Below, piece after piece: positions 45,131 through 54,403 of a DNA stretch of 64,000 nucleotides. Position 1 is the first letter of the stretch. Every line of letters starts with the position of its first letter. The stretch spans positions 115,964-179,963 of the forward strand of contig NZ_JADGIK010000007.1 in assembly GCF_015234135.1 (NCBI RefSeq), written 5' to 3'. The notes beneath the pieces were generated by a model. The model was given only the letters and a program-made list of their open reading frames with translations, made no database searches and was not told where the DNA came from. Both the position numbers and the translations under genes were made by a program. The DNA is from Faecalibacter rhinopitheci (GTDB taxonomy: Bacteria; Bacteroidota; Bacteroidia; Flavobacteriales; Weeksellaceae).

Positions 45131-46282
45131 TTAATTATTTAAGTTAAAAATATATTTAAATATTTTTTCATCTTCTTCTGTAAAAGGAACATTTCTACGT
45201 TCCATCATCTTCTCAGCTGCCTCGTAGGCACGATCTAAGGAAAATATTGGTGCATCGCTAGGACCACCCCAACTAAAATGTTTTACGATATTGGGCGGAA
45301 AACCTGCATGGAATAGATTTGCGCTCACTCCAATAACTGTTCCAGTATTAAATTGGGTGTTGATTGCAGCTTTGGAATAGTCACCCATCACTAAACCACA
45401 AAATTGTAAACCTGTTTTGATAAATCTATTGGCTGGATAATTCCAAACTTTCACTTCAGAATAGTTATTCTTTAAGTTAGAGTTATTCGTATCTGCTCCT
45501 AAATTACACCATTCTCCTATAACTGCATTTCCTAAAAAGCCATCGTGTCCTTTATTTGAATATGCCATTAAAATAGCATTGTTCACTTCACCACCTACTT
45601 TACAATAAGGTCCAATTGTACAACCAGGATAAACTTTCGTTCCCATGTTAATTTTACCATGTTCACATAAAGCTAGACTACCTCTTATCATAGACCCTTC
45701 CATAATTTCTGCATCTTTGCCTATATATATAGGGCCTTCTGAAGCATTTAATATAGTAAATTCCACTTTAGCTCCTTCTTCAATAAAGATTCTTTCAGGA
45801 TTTAAAACGCGATTTGTATCAGATATAGGTTGAGAAATACGATTTGCAGTAACTAAATCATAATCAAAGTTGATTGCATGAAAGTTATGCGTAAATATGT
45901 CCCAAGGATATTTAATTTGAATTAAATCTTCAGAAAAAACAATAGTTTCTAGCGAGTTTATTTTATCAAAAGTAGAAGTATTAGCTGCAATTATTTGATT
46001 GTTATAAATAATTGATTGATCTAATGCTAAATTTTGAATTGCTTCTACTAATGAATTAGATGGAAAAAAAGCAGGGTTTATAAAAATATTCTCTGTTTCT
46101 AAATGCATCTTAAACTTACCACTTAAGTATTCTTGAGTCTGGTAAGAAATTGTACCTCCTAGAAGTTTCCCCCAACGTTCTGCAAAAGATAAAATCCCCA
46201 TTCTTAACTCTGCTACAGGTTTTGTAAAAGTTAATGGCAATAAATGATCTCTTTGCTCACCGTCAAATAAAATAATATTCAT
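45131..46282 (-). CDS. GlmU-family protein (nucleotidyltransferase-like plus left-handed beta-helix)
   Basis: Sugar-nucleotide or hexapeptide acyltransferase-like protein. The N-terminal half (starting MNIILFDGEQRDHLLPLTFT) is a degenerate nucleotidyltransferase fold; the C-terminal half is a left-handed beta-helix of hexapeptide repeats (IYIGKDAEIMEGSMIRGSLA, KVYPGCTIGPYCKVGG, AVIGEWCNLGADTNNSNL). 383 residues. Annotated in Bacteroidota as GlmU family, but the usual nucleotide-binding glycine-rich start is absent, so it is not the main GlmU. Single gene upstream of the PLP enzymes. Confidence 0.8.
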   Translation of the reverse strand: MNIILFDGEQRDHLLPLTFTKPVAELRMGILSFAERWGKLLGGTISYQTQEYLSGKFKMHLETENIFINPAFFPSNSLVEAIQNLALDQSIIYNNQIIAANTSTFDKINSLETIVFSEDLIQIKYPWDIFTHNFHAINFDYDLVTANRISQPISDTNRVLNPERIFIEEGAKVEFTILNASEGPIYIGKDAEIMEGSMIRGSLALCEHGKINMGTKVYPGCTIGPYCKVGGEVNNAILMAYSNKGHDGFLGNAVIGEWCNLGADTNNSNLKNNYSEVKVWNYPANRFIKTGLQFCGLVMGDYSKAAINTQFNTGTVIGVSANLFHAGFPPNIVKHFSWGGPSDAPIFSLDRAYEAAEKMMERRNVPFTEEDEKIFKYIFNLNN

Positions 46283-46462
46283 TTGCTTTTTTATTATCGT
46301 GCAAATTTAGAAATTTATATCAATATTATAGGATATAAATACAATCATAATAACCTCTAATCTGATATATTTCATCAAACATTTAAATTAGTGGATATTT
46401 TTTTGGTAGATGGCACTTGGAATACGTACTTTTATAGCCATTTTTTGTAACATAATTTCCCT

Positions 46463-47515
46463 TTGAAGTCTGCACCTATACATTTTGGAACTATTGCTCT
46501 AATTTTAGATCAATATTTAAAAGAAAATTCATTTACATCTATCTTTTTTTTGGTAGATGAAAACACGCATGTCCACTGTTTACCTATTTTATTAGCTGAT
46601 TTAGATAACTTATATGCTTACGAGATTCTAGAAGTAGATACCGGTGAACAAAATAAAAACATAGAAACTGTTGAAAACCTTTGGCTTGCATTAGCAGATT
46701 TGGGAGCTGATCGTCACTCTTTAGTTATTAATGTTGGTGGAGGTGTTATTACAGATATGGGTGGATTTATGGCTTCAACTTTTAAAAGAGGAATTAAATT
46801 CATTAATATTCCGACAACATTACTATCTCAAGTAGATGCTTCTGTTGGAGGAAAAAATGGGATAGATTTACATGGAATGAAAAATATGGTTGGAACATTT
46901 ACTGAACCAGAAATGGTTTTAATTGATCCAAAATTTTTAAAAACCTTAGAACAACGCCAAATAAAATCTGGTTTAGCAGAGATGTTGAAACATGGTTTAA
47001 TTCATGATCGTGACCATTGGGATAATTTAGTTCAGCTTTTATCTCATAATGCAGATGATTTAGCCCCTTTTATTATGGACTCTATTGAGATTAAACGTCA
47101 AGTTGTAGAACAAGATCCATATGAAAAAGGTTTACGCAAAATTTTAAACTTTGGTCATACCATAGGGCATGCAATTGAAAGTGAATCTTTAGAAACTGAA
47201 TTTCCACTATTACATGGTGAAGCAATTGTTATCGGAATGATTATTGAAGCTTTCTTAGCTGAAAGTAAAGGCTTATTGAATGCAGAAGAACGTTTTGAAA
47301 TTTGTGATGGTTTTGCAAGTCTTTATGCATTAAGTACAATAGATTTAACACTTTTTCCACATTTAATCGAGTGGATGAGCCATGATAAAAAGAATAAAAA
47401 CAATGCCATCAATTTTAGTTTGGTAAACAAAATTGGGGAATGTACCTACAATGTAATTTGCACAGAAAACGAAATACGACTTGCTTTTGAATCGTATAAT
47501 AATTGGGTAGCTTAA
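46463..47515 (+). CDS. aroB: 3-Dehydroquinate synthase
   Basis: Second step of the shikimate pathway: cyclises DAHP to 3-dehydroquinate with NAD and a divalent metal. 350 residues. Family landmarks: GGGVITDMGGFMASTFKRG, the PTTLLSQVDASVGGKNGI box, KSGLAEMLKHGLIHD with metal ligands and NFGHTIGHAIESE. The start is a TTG at 46463: an in-frame stop lies 15 bases upstream and the next ATG is at residue 105, inside conserved sequence. Followed after 20 bases by msrB on the same strand. Confidence 0.93.
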   Translation: MKSAPIHFGTIALILDQYLKENSFTSIFFLVDENTHVHCLPILLADLDNLYAYEILEVDTGEQNKNIETVENLWLALADLGADRHSLVINVGGGVITDMGGFMASTFKRGIKFINIPTTLLSQVDASVGGKNGIDLHGMKNMVGTFTEPEMVLIDPKFLKTLEQRQIKSGLAEMLKHGLIHDRDHWDNLVQLLSHNADDLAPFIMDSIEIKRQVVEQDPYEKGLRKILNFGHTIGHAIESESLETEFPLLHGEAIVIGMIIEAFLAESKGLLNAEERFEICDGFASLYALSTIDLTLFPHLIEWMSHDKKNKNNAINFSLVNKIGECTYNVICTENEIRLAFESYNNWVA

Positions 47516-47535
47516 TTTTTTAAAAACATATTATA

Positions 47536-47940
47536 ATGGATAAAAATTATAAAATATCAAAAAGTGAAGAAGAATGGAAACAACAATTGACACCAAATCA
47601 ATTTGCTGTTTTACGTGAATCTGCAACTGAGCGTCCATTTACTGGAGAATATAATATGCATTTTGAAAATGGAATTTATACATGTGCAGGTTGTGGTGAA
47701 GAATTATTTGAATCCTCTTCTAAATTTGACGGACATTGTGGATGGCCTAGTTTTGACCAAGAAATTGAATCAGGTAAAATTGTTGAAGTAAAGGATGAAA
47801 CACATGGTATGATTCGTACAGAAATACTTTGTGGCTCATGTGGAGGACATTTAGGACACGTTTTTAATGATGGCCCTACGGAAACCGGACTTAGATATTG
47901 CGTGAACTCTCTTTCATTAAATTTTAAAGAAGAAAAATAA
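47536..47940 (+). CDS. msrB: Peptide-methionine (R)-S-oxide reductase
   Basis: Repairs oxidised methionine in proteins. 134 residues, single-domain MsrB with the zinc site made of CAGC and CGSC pairs, HCGWPSF substrate loop, [19 protein letters not shown] with the catalytic Cys. No signal peptide, so it is cytoplasmic. Downstream of aroB by 20 bases; the two genes are probably co-transcribed. Confidence 0.95.
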   Translation: MDKNYKISKSEEEWKQQLTPNQFAVLRESATERPFTGEYNMHFENGIYTCAGCGEELFESSSKFDGHCGWPSFDQEIESGKIVEVKDETHGMIRTEILCGSCGGHLGHVFNDGPTETGLRYCVNSLSLNFKEEK

Positions 47941-47981
47941 TATAGTATATTGGATGATCATTAACTTATCATCCTTTTTTT

Positions 47982-48344
47982 ATGCCCTATAGAAAGTCAT
48001 ATTTCCTTATTACCTTTTTTATATTTTCACTAAATCTTTACGTCTACTTAATGTATAATGATCAGGTATCAGAGGATATGATTCATATGTTTAATGCATA
48101 TTTTATAGGGAAAGCTTTTATTTTGATTGCTAATTTATCCTTGCCTTTCAAATCTTTTCATTATAATAGAATTATATTTGAAACTATCATAGGCCTGATT
48201 ATTGGATTATTAATTTTCTTTTTATTCATGAAATTATATCAAGAATCAATGTTAGTAATTTTAGACTGCGGATTATGCTTACTCAGCGTTTTTTCGTTAA
48301 TGAAAATGCACCATACTAAAAATGCACGAGCGAATCACCTTTAA
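47982..48344 (+). CDS. Hypothetical membrane protein, 120 aa
   Basis: Unrecognised; four predicted transmembrane helices (about residues 7-24, 44-57, 65-84 and 89-106) with almost no soluble part. Same strand as msrB and the MATE gene, overlapping the start of the latter by 23 bases, so probably translationally coupled to it. Could assist the exporter, but there is no direct evidence. Confidence 0.6.
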   Translation: MPYRKSYFLITFFIFSLNLYVYLMYNDQVSEDMIHMFNAYFIGKAFILIANLSLPFKSFHYNRIIFETIIGLIIGLLIFFLFMKLYQESMLVILDCGLCLLSVFSLMKMHHTKNARANHL

Positions 48345-49656
48345 ACAAATTAATCAACTGGCTATTCCTGCTATATTATCTGGAATTTCTGAATCAGTTA
48401 TTACTTTAACAGATATTGCAATGGTGGGGCATTTAGAAGTGCATGCCATCGAATCTCTGGCAGCAGTAGGATTGGTAGGATCTTTCTTGTCTGGTTTACT
48501 ATGGATTTTAGGGCAAACAAAAACATCAATTTCTTCTCTTGTTTCACAACATTATGGAGCTAAAGAACTTGATAAAATTAAAACATTAGTTCCACAAGCA
48601 TTACTTATCAATTGTATAATTGGGTTCATGTTATTATTTACAACAGTTTATTTTGCATTTCCTATTTTTAAACTTTATAACGCCTCCAATCTAATATTAT
48701 CATATTGTGTGGATTATTATTCCATACGCGCTATTGGATTTCCACTAACTTTAATTTCTCTTACATTATTTGGAACATTTCGGGGTTTACAAAATACAGT
48801 ATGGGCGATGCGTTGCGGAGTAACAGCAGCTGTTATACATGTTATTTTAAACTATATTCTAATTTATGGAATTAATGGGGTTATACCAGCATTATATCTT
48901 AAAGGAGCCGCATATTCTAGTTTAATTGCTCAAGCTATTATGGTAATAATGGCTATTTATTATTATATAAAACATACTCCGTTTCGTTTTAATATTGGAA
49001 CAAAAATTCATCCTTTAATTAAACCTTATCTTACACTTAGTTTTAATTTTATTTTACGTACTGCAACGCTAAATGTGGCATTTTTCGTGGCAAATTCTTA
49101 TGCTACTGGATACGGAGGAAAATATATTGCTGCACAAAGTATATTAATGAATATTTGGTTATTCTTCTCATTTTTCATGGATGGTTATGCTGGTGCAGGT
49201 AACGCAATGGCAGGCAGATTAATTGGAGAAAAAAACTATAACCAACTTATTTTATTAAGTAAGGATATCTCTAAATATTCTGTAATTATTGCAGGAATTC
49301 TAGTGTTTATTTCCTTTATTTTTTATCAACCAATCGGTATGTTATTTAATAAAAACAATGAAGTTTTAGAAGTTTTTAAAAGTGTGTTTTGGATTGTTCT
49401 GCTACTACAACCCATCAATACGATAGCATATATTTTCGATGGATTCTTTAAAGGAATGGGCGACGCCAAGTTACTCCGCAATAATTTAATTATATCTACT
49501 TTTTTAGGGTTTATTCCTACATTAATTATCTCAGATTACTTTGGGCTACAATTATATGGCATTTGGATGGCTTTTGGCATTTGGATGTTTTTACGCAGCT
49601 TTCCTTTGATGTATATTTTCAATCAACGAATGAAAGAAAAAATTTCAATTCAATAA
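48322..49656 (+). CDS. MATE-family multidrug/organic-cation efflux transporter
   Basis: Inner-membrane exporter driven by sodium or proton gradient. 444 residues with the 12 transmembrane helices expected for MATE in two related halves; N-terminal ALPAILSG-type repeat (LAIPAILSGISESVITLTDI) with a following MVGHLEV, then GNAMAGRLIGEKNYNQ, which opens the second half. Substrate unknown. The 23-base overlap with the preceding membrane gene suggests an operon; a terminator follows. Confidence 0.9.
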   Translation: MHERITFKQINQLAIPAILSGISESVITLTDIAMVGHLEVHAIESLAAVGLVGSFLSGLLWILGQTKTSISSLVSQHYGAKELDKIKTLVPQALLINCIIGFMLLFTTVYFAFPIFKLYNASNLILSYCVDYYSIRAIGFPLTLISLTLFGTFRGLQNTVWAMRCGVTAAVIHVILNYILIYGINGVIPALYLKGAAYSSLIAQAIMVIMAIYYYIKHTPFRFNIGTKIHPLIKPYLTLSFNFILRTATLNVAFFVANSYATGYGGKYIAAQSILMNIWLFFSFFMDGYAGAGNAMAGRLIGEKNYNQLILLSKDISKYSVIIAGILVFISFIFYQPIGMLFNKNNEVLEVFKSVFWIVLLLQPINTIAYIFDGFFKGMGDAKLLRNNLIISTFLGFIPTLIISDYFGLQLYGIWMAFGIWMFLRSFPLMYIFNQRMKEKISIQ

Positions 49657-49658
49657 AA

Positions 49659-49680
49659 AAGCTACCTAATAAGGTAGCTT
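49659..49680. terminator. Hairpin terminator between convergent genes
   Basis: AAGCTACC / GGTAGCTT with 6-base loop, just after the MATE stop and close to the opposing SDR gene; A-rich upstream and T-poor downstream on the + strand. Confidence 0.6.
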
Positions 49681-49708
49681 GAAAAATATATTATTAAACA
49701 AAATTCTA

Positions 49709-50398
49709 TTATGGTGTAGATATAGATGCTTGTTGGATTTTTCCATTAAAATATTTCCAACCGTTTAATCCAAAATCAACTAAATATTCAGCCATTTCAT
49801 CTGGTTGTGTTGGCGCAATATATCCTGGGAATGCTTCGTCTAACATTTCTGTTTGTACAGCTCCTAATGCAACAGCATTAATGCGTGGTCCATGATCTTT
49901 TAATTCTTCTGCTAATAATTCAGTTAAATTTACTGTAGCTGATTTTGAAGATGAATAAACAGATAATCCTGGGAATTTTACAGAACCTTGAACTGCTCCC
50001 ATTGTTGAAACATTTACTACATGCGAGCAAGATTTGAATTTAGGCATTAACAATTGAATTAAACGATACGGAGCCATAAAATTAATTTTCCAAGAACGTA
50101 ATAAATCCTCTTCTGTAATATCCTCAAAAGATTTATTGATACAAAGTCCTGCATTATTATATAGCACATCAATTTGATCCCAAGAATCAATTGCTTTTAA
50201 CACAGCATCAATCTGATTAAAATCTGTTAAATCAATTCCTAAAAAATCGTATTGACCTTCCTTTGCAAAAGCTGCTAATTCCTTTAATTTTTCAACATTT
50301 CGAGAAATTGTTAATACACGATTACCTAAAGCCAAATGTTGCTTTGCCAACTCATAACCAATTCCTCTACTTGCTCCTGTGATGATAATGTTCTTCAT
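49709..50398 (-). CDS. Short-chain dehydrogenase/reductase
   Basis: NAD(P)-dependent oxidoreductase of the classical SDR family, 229 residues. GASRGIGYELA is the cofactor site, NNAG the core strand and YSSSKSATVNL the catalytic Tyr-x3-Lys with Ser at VSTMGAVQGS. Substrate not known. Its start lies 32 bases inside the end of the ABC ATPase gene, so it belongs to that operon although its chemical connection to iron uptake is unclear. Confidence 0.9.
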   Translation of the reverse strand: MKNIIITGASRGIGYELAKQHLALGNRVLTISRNVEKLKELAAFAKEGQYDFLGIDLTDFNQIDAVLKAIDSWDQIDVLYNNAGLCINKSFEDITEEDLLRSWKINFMAPYRLIQLLMPKFKSCSHVVNVSTMGAVQGSVKFPGLSVYSSSKSATVNLTELLAEELKDHGPRINAVALGAVQTEMLDEAFPGYIAPTQPDEMAEYLVDFGLNGWKYFNGKIQQASISTP

Positions 50399-51356
50399 GC
50401 TGTTGTATATAATTCAATAACGAATCTATCGATTCAAATTTTTGTTTTTCAAAGATGCTATAATTTTCTGTGACTTCTACATGATTTTCTGCATCTCCTA
50501 CAATGTTATAACCATGCCGTTCTAAAGCTTTTTTTACCCAAAAACATTTTTCAGTATCGCCTGTAACTTTCATCTGTTTTACCTTAAAGCTTTGTTTAGA
50601 ATATCCTTTTGTAGAGGCATTATAACTTAAATACTGCCCAGATAACTTAGGTATAATTTGTTGATTAAAAGCAATATCTTCTGGAATTCCTTGGGTTAAT
50701 TTCCCATTCTCTATCCACCACACTTTATCCGCATATTGTAATGCTAAATCAGCTTCGTGCGTTATCATTAAAAAAGACTTATGGGTTTTCAACTTTAAAT
50801 TCTGTAACAATTCAAATATCTTGTATTGATTTTCTACATCAAGATTTGAAGTAGGTTCATCTAAAATGATTAAAGAAGTATCTTGTACCAATGCTCGTGC
50901 AATCATTACTAATTGTAATTGACCTTCACTTATTTCGTTGGCGTATTTCGTTTTTAGCTCATTTATTCCTATTAATTCAAAAACCTCATCAATTTGAACC
51001 CTTTCCTCCTTTTTTAATTTTTTTAAAACAGGATGATATGGAATTCTTCCCATTGCTACCAAATCATATACTTTAATTTTAGGAACTTGTTGTAGTTTTG
51101 AGAAAATCACCGCTACTTCATGTGCTAAAGCATGCGGAGAAATATGTTGTAAGTTTTGATTATTGAAATATATCTCTCCTCCCAATGATTTTTCGAATCC
51201 TAAAATCGTATGCATTAAAGTAGATTTTCCAACTCCATTTTTCCCTAAAAGCACTATAAACTCACTTGCAAATATTTGGGCATTAATTCCTTTTACCAAC
51301 CCTTCTTTTTGATAACCAACAGTTAAATTCTGAAGTTTTAAAATCGACTCTCTCAT
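50367..51356 (-). CDS. ABC importer ATP-binding protein (iron/siderophore type)
   Basis: Energises uptake of an iron complex or vitamin B12-type ligand at the inner membrane. 329 residues: Walker A GKNGVGKST, signature ISEGQLQLVMIARAL and Walker B SLIILDEPTSNLD, which matches the FecE/BtuD group, plus a C-terminal extension of about 70 residues absent from FecE and frequent in flavobacterial homologues. It overlaps the permease stop by 4 bases. No substrate-binding protein gene is adjacent, so that component must be encoded elsewhere. Confidence 0.88.
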   Translation of the reverse strand: MRESILKLQNLTVGYQKEGLVKGINAQIFASEFIVLLGKNGVGKSTLMHTILGFEKSLGGEIYFNNQNLQHISPHALAHEVAVIFSKLQQVPKIKVYDLVAMGRIPYHPVLKKLKKEERVQIDEVFELIGINELKTKYANEISEGQLQLVMIARALVQDTSLIILDEPTSNLDVENQYKIFELLQNLKLKTHKSFLMITHEADLALQYADKVWWIENGKLTQGIPEDIAFNQQIIPKLSGQYLSYNASTKGYSKQSFKVKQMKVTGDTEKCFWVKKALERHGYNIVGDAENHVEVTENYSIFEKQKFESIDSLLNYIQQHEEHYHHRSK

Positions 51357-52357
51357 CTTATTTCATTGGAATTTTTTAACAAAATACTAATTACAATTGG
51401 AGCTCCAAACAAAGATGTAATGATGTTAATTGGTAATGTTCCGAAGGGAAATATTTCTGTAAGTATAGAAAAAAATAACATACTCGCTATACCTGTCAAA
51501 AATATCCAGCGGAATAATAAGCGCATATCTCCAGTTTTTAGAACAGTACGACAAATATGAGGAATTGTTAAACCAATAAATCCAATAGGCCCTGTAAATG
51601 CAGTAGCAGATGCAGTTAACAAAGCAGTCGATATCAGGATAAGTAATCTAATCTTTTTAATATTTATTCCTAAAGATTGTGCATATCTATCTCCTAAAAG
51701 TAAAGCCGTAATTCCTCGTAATGTAAAAAGTGAAAATATTATTCCGATACTTATACACAAAATAAATACAAAAAGTTGTTCCCATGATAAACCACTTAAA
51801 GAACCAAACCCCCAAACCAAAAAACTTTTGATTTTATCCGATGGAGAAAAATATTGCATGATTCCGATTAAGGCTCCAGATAAACCTGAAATCATAAATC
51901 CTAAAATGATCAATGAACTTGATGACTTGACACGTGTGGCAAAAGATATAATAAGAATTAATGCAATTAATGATCCTATAAATGATGCTAAAATCATTAC
52001 CCAAGGATTATTAAGAAAAACATCTAATCCAAGGATAGAAAAAAGAAAAATAACAGACCCTACACCTAGACTTGCCATAGAAGTGATTCCTAAAACTGAC
52101 GGATCTGCCAATGGGTTTTTAAAAAGTTCTTGCATTAAAAATCCTGCAATTGGCAAAGCAATACCTACTAAAAGTGCTGTGAGTGCTTTTGGTAGTCGAA
52201 AATTAAAAATTAAATTATTCGTCATTTCATCTGAAGAACCAGTAAATACATGCAGTATTCCAACGAAAGGAATATCCACTTTACCTACACTTAAACTTCC
52301 TACAAAAAGAAGCAAGGTAAGAAAGCTTATAACATAAAATAGCATTTTTTCTTTCAT
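51353..52357 (-). CDS. FecCD-family ABC importer permease
   Basis: Inner-membrane permease for ferric-siderophore, heme or cobalamin uptake. 334 residues, about 10 transmembrane helices; landmarks are RLPKALTALLVGIALPIAGF, GFGSLSG and TGPIGFIGLTIPHICRTVL. Forms an operon with the ATPase (4-base overlap) and the SDR gene; the promoter should lie in the 110 bases upstream. The exact ligand cannot be deduced. Confidence 0.92.
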   Translation of the reverse strand: MKEKMLFYVISFLTLLLFVGSLSVGKVDIPFVGILHVFTGSSDEMTNNLIFNFRLPKALTALLVGIALPIAGFLMQELFKNPLADPSVLGITSMASLGVGSVIFLFSILGLDVFLNNPWVMILASFIGSLIALILIISFATRVKSSSSLIILGFMISGLSGALIGIMQYFSPSDKIKSFLVWGFGSLSGLSWEQLFVFILCISIGIIFSLFTLRGITALLLGDRYAQSLGINIKKIRLLILISTALLTASATAFTGPIGFIGLTIPHICRTVLKTGDMRLLFRWIFLTGIASMLFFSILTEIFPFGTLPINIITSLFGAPIVISILLKNSNEIR

Positions 52358-52435
52358 CGAAACAAATATATAAATTGTTATAAGGTAAAGAACACTTCAT
52401 TTTGTAATTGATTTGAATAATACACAAAAAAAAAA

Positions 52436-52450
52436 TCAACCAATGGTTGA
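52436..52450 (-). terminator. Terminator of the Crp-YeeE operon
   Basis: Stem TCAACC / GGTTGA with a run of T's on the minus strand, 17 bases past the regulator stop. Confidence 0.6.
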
Positions 52451-52467
52451 CTTTGCTTATTGCTAGT

Positions 52468-53091
52468 TTATAAAATAGTAATTTCGTTACGGTGTAGTTT
52501 CAAAATATTATCATTTTCTAGAGCTTTCAATATTCTAGAAATAACCACACGAGAGGTATTTAATTCGTTCGCAATCTCTTGATGTGTTTTTATTATTTTT
52601 CTTCCTTTATTAATCGTTGCTACATCTAACAAATAGTTCTTTACACGCTGATTCATGTCGTTAAATGCTAAATTATCTATAGCAAATAGCATCTCATCTA
52701 AACGATTATTATAACTCTCAAAAACAAATTTTCGCCAAGAAGGATATTTCGCCAACCATTCATCCATTTTTGAAATTGGAATCATGATAAGCTGTCCATC
52801 TGTTTCTGCTATCGCTCGTATTTTACTCTGTTTTTTTCCTAAACAACAAGCCATAGTCATTGCGCATACATCACCTTTCTCAAGAAAATATAACAACAAC
52901 TCTCCTTCGTTGTAATCTTCTCTTAAAATTTTAATAGCTCCATTAATTAAAAGCGGCATGCCTTTAATTTGTTCATTCAAATCAATTAAAATATCGTTTG
53001 ATTTAAAGTCGACTATTTTTCCTAAAGAATTAATTTCTTCTAGTAATTCTTCTTCGAAGCTAGCATTTGTTTGTAATAAATCTTTCAACAT
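52468..53091 (-). CDS. Crp/Fnr-family transcription regulator
   Basis: 207 residues: N-terminal cyclic-nucleotide-like beta barrel and C-terminal winged HTH (KTHQEIANELNTSRVVISRI). The cluster C76 (DVCAMTM) and C82-C83 (ACCLGKKQSK) may form a redox or persulfide switch in place of a nucleotide site, a feature I recall for Bacteroidota relatives found beside YeeE genes. It is the last gene of the YeeE-YeeE-regulator operon, 1 base past the shorter YeeE, so it probably regulates sulfur uptake and its own operon through the palindrome at 54104. Confidence 0.85.
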   Translation of the reverse strand: MLKDLLQTNASFEEELLEEINSLGKIVDFKSNDILIDLNEQIKGMPLLINGAIKILREDYNEGELLLYFLEKGDVCAMTMACCLGKKQSKIRAIAETDGQLIMIPISKMDEWLAKYPSWRKFVFESYNNRLDEMLFAIDNLAFNDMNQRVKNYLLDVATINKGRKIIKTHQEIANELNTSRVVISRILKALENDNILKLHRNEITIL

Positions 53092-53092
53092 A

Positions 53093-53506
53093 TTAATGAG
53101 GTAATTTGTCTTTGATTATACCGTATAAATAAGTTCCTGCTAATGCGCCAACAATTACGATTAACATCGGGTAAAGTCCTGCTCCTACTAATACAAAAAT
53201 TGGACCTGGACATGCTCCTACTAACGCCCATCCTAAACCAAAGAAAATTCCACCAATTAAATATCGAGTAATTGATTTATTTTTAGGTTGTATATTAATT
53301 ACCTGCCCATCAACGTCTCTCGCATTCTTTTTTTTCATAAGTTGTACACCAACTAATCCAATCACTAATGCAGAACCAATAAATCCATACATATGAAAAG
53401 ATTGAAAATTGAACATTTCGTAGATTTTAAACCATGATGCAGTTTCTGCTTTGTACATTGTAATTCCAAAAATCACTCCTAGTATAATGTATATAATATT
53501 TCTCAT
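53093..53506 (-). CDS. YeeE/YedE-family membrane protein, short half (DUF6691-like)
   Basis: One half of a split thiosulfate/sulfur transporter of the YeeE/YedE family. 137 residues, about four transmembrane helices, with the conserved Cys-Pro motif GACPGPIFVLVGAG near 108-121 that carries the relay cysteine for sulfur passage. Two bases separate it from the other half. It presumably pairs with the 182-residue partner. Confidence 0.85.
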   Translation of the reverse strand: MRNIIYIILGVIFGITMYKAETASWFKIYEMFNFQSFHMYGFIGSALVIGLVGVQLMKKKNARDVDGQVINIQPKNKSITRYLIGGIFFGLGWALVGACPGPIFVLVGAGLYPMLIVIVGALAGTYLYGIIKDKLPH

Positions 53507-53508
53507 TT

Positions 53509-54057
53509 TTAAAAAATTAAAGGGAATATAAGATGAACCATTATTAGACCACCTATAAAAAAGCCTATTACAGCAATTAAGGATGGTAATTGTAAATCAC
53601 TCAATCCTGAGATTGCATGTCCGGAAGTACAACCACCAGCATATCGGGTTCCAAATCCCACGAAAAGTCCACCAATTAATAAAATAAGAATATTTTTGAG
53701 AGATAAATTCCCGAATAATTCGGTTGGTGAATAGGCTTTTCCTGCACTTTCAAAACCAAGCTCATTTAATTTTCTGACTGTTAATTCTGATAGTTCTGGA
53801 GTTTGATTATTTGATAAAAATGTGCTTGCAATTAATCCTCCTAAAACTGCACCTACAAGAAATAATAAATTCCACTTCTGAGTCCTCCAATCAAAAGAAA
53901 AAAAATCGCACGATTTTCCAGCTCCAAATAAAGCACATAAATTTCTGAAATTAGAGGAGAAGCCAAAACTCTTTCCGAAATAGATAAGCAATAACATCAC
54001 AATTGCTATAATTGGTCCGCCCACATACCAAGGCCAAGATTCAAAGATTAAATTCAT
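53509..54057 (-). CDS. YeeE/YedE-family membrane protein, long half
   Basis: Other half of the split sulfur transporter, 182 residues, about five transmembrane helices. The characteristic motif GTRYAGGCTSGHAISGLSDL near 135-155 contains the conserved Cys that handles sulfur. First gene of the operon: long YeeE, short YeeE, Crp/Fnr regulator. A near-consensus -7 box (GAACTTTG, minus strand) and a palindrome about 40 bases upstream of the expected transcription start precede it. Confidence 0.88.
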   Translation of the reverse strand: MNLIFESWPWYVGGPIIAIVMLLLIYFGKSFGFSSNFRNLCALFGAGKSCDFFSFDWRTQKWNLLFLVGAVLGGLIASTFLSNNQTPELSELTVRKLNELGFESAGKAYSPTELFGNLSLKNILILLIGGLFVGFGTRYAGGCTSGHAISGLSDLQLPSLIAVIGFFIGGLIMVHLIFPLIF

Positions 54058-54103
54058 CAGTATATTTTATGGTACAAAGTTCTGTATTTTTAATAGAACT
54101 GAT

Positions 54104-54117
54104 GTAACAAGTGTTAC
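54104..54117. promoter_or_regulatory. Palindromic Crp/Fnr-type operator upstream of the YeeE operon
   Basis: GTAAC-AAGT-GTTAC, a perfect 5-bp dyad centred about 53 bases before the YeeE start and about 30 bases from the proposed -7 box (54075-54082, minus strand). That position suits activation by the operon's own Crp/Fnr regulator. In the remaining bases to lysA (54118-54403) I see no gene, only AT-rich promoter-type sequence. Confidence 0.5.
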
Positions 54118-54403
54118 TTATCGCAAAAATTAGTGCTTAAAAATCCAAAAATCATATGAATTACAACCTATTTACATATCGAAATACTTCATTTATAAAA
54201 AAGTATGAGAAATTTTAAAGAATGTCTCAATGCTTAAATGATTAATTTTTGAATAATATTCATTTTTTACTGTAATTAATTTATTAAAATTCTGATAAAC
54301 GGAATTTAACAAAGTTTAAAATGAATTATCGTCAGAAACATGAATATATTGTGTACTTTCACAGTCTGATAAATTTAACTTTAAATATTAAAATTTAGAC
54401 AAA

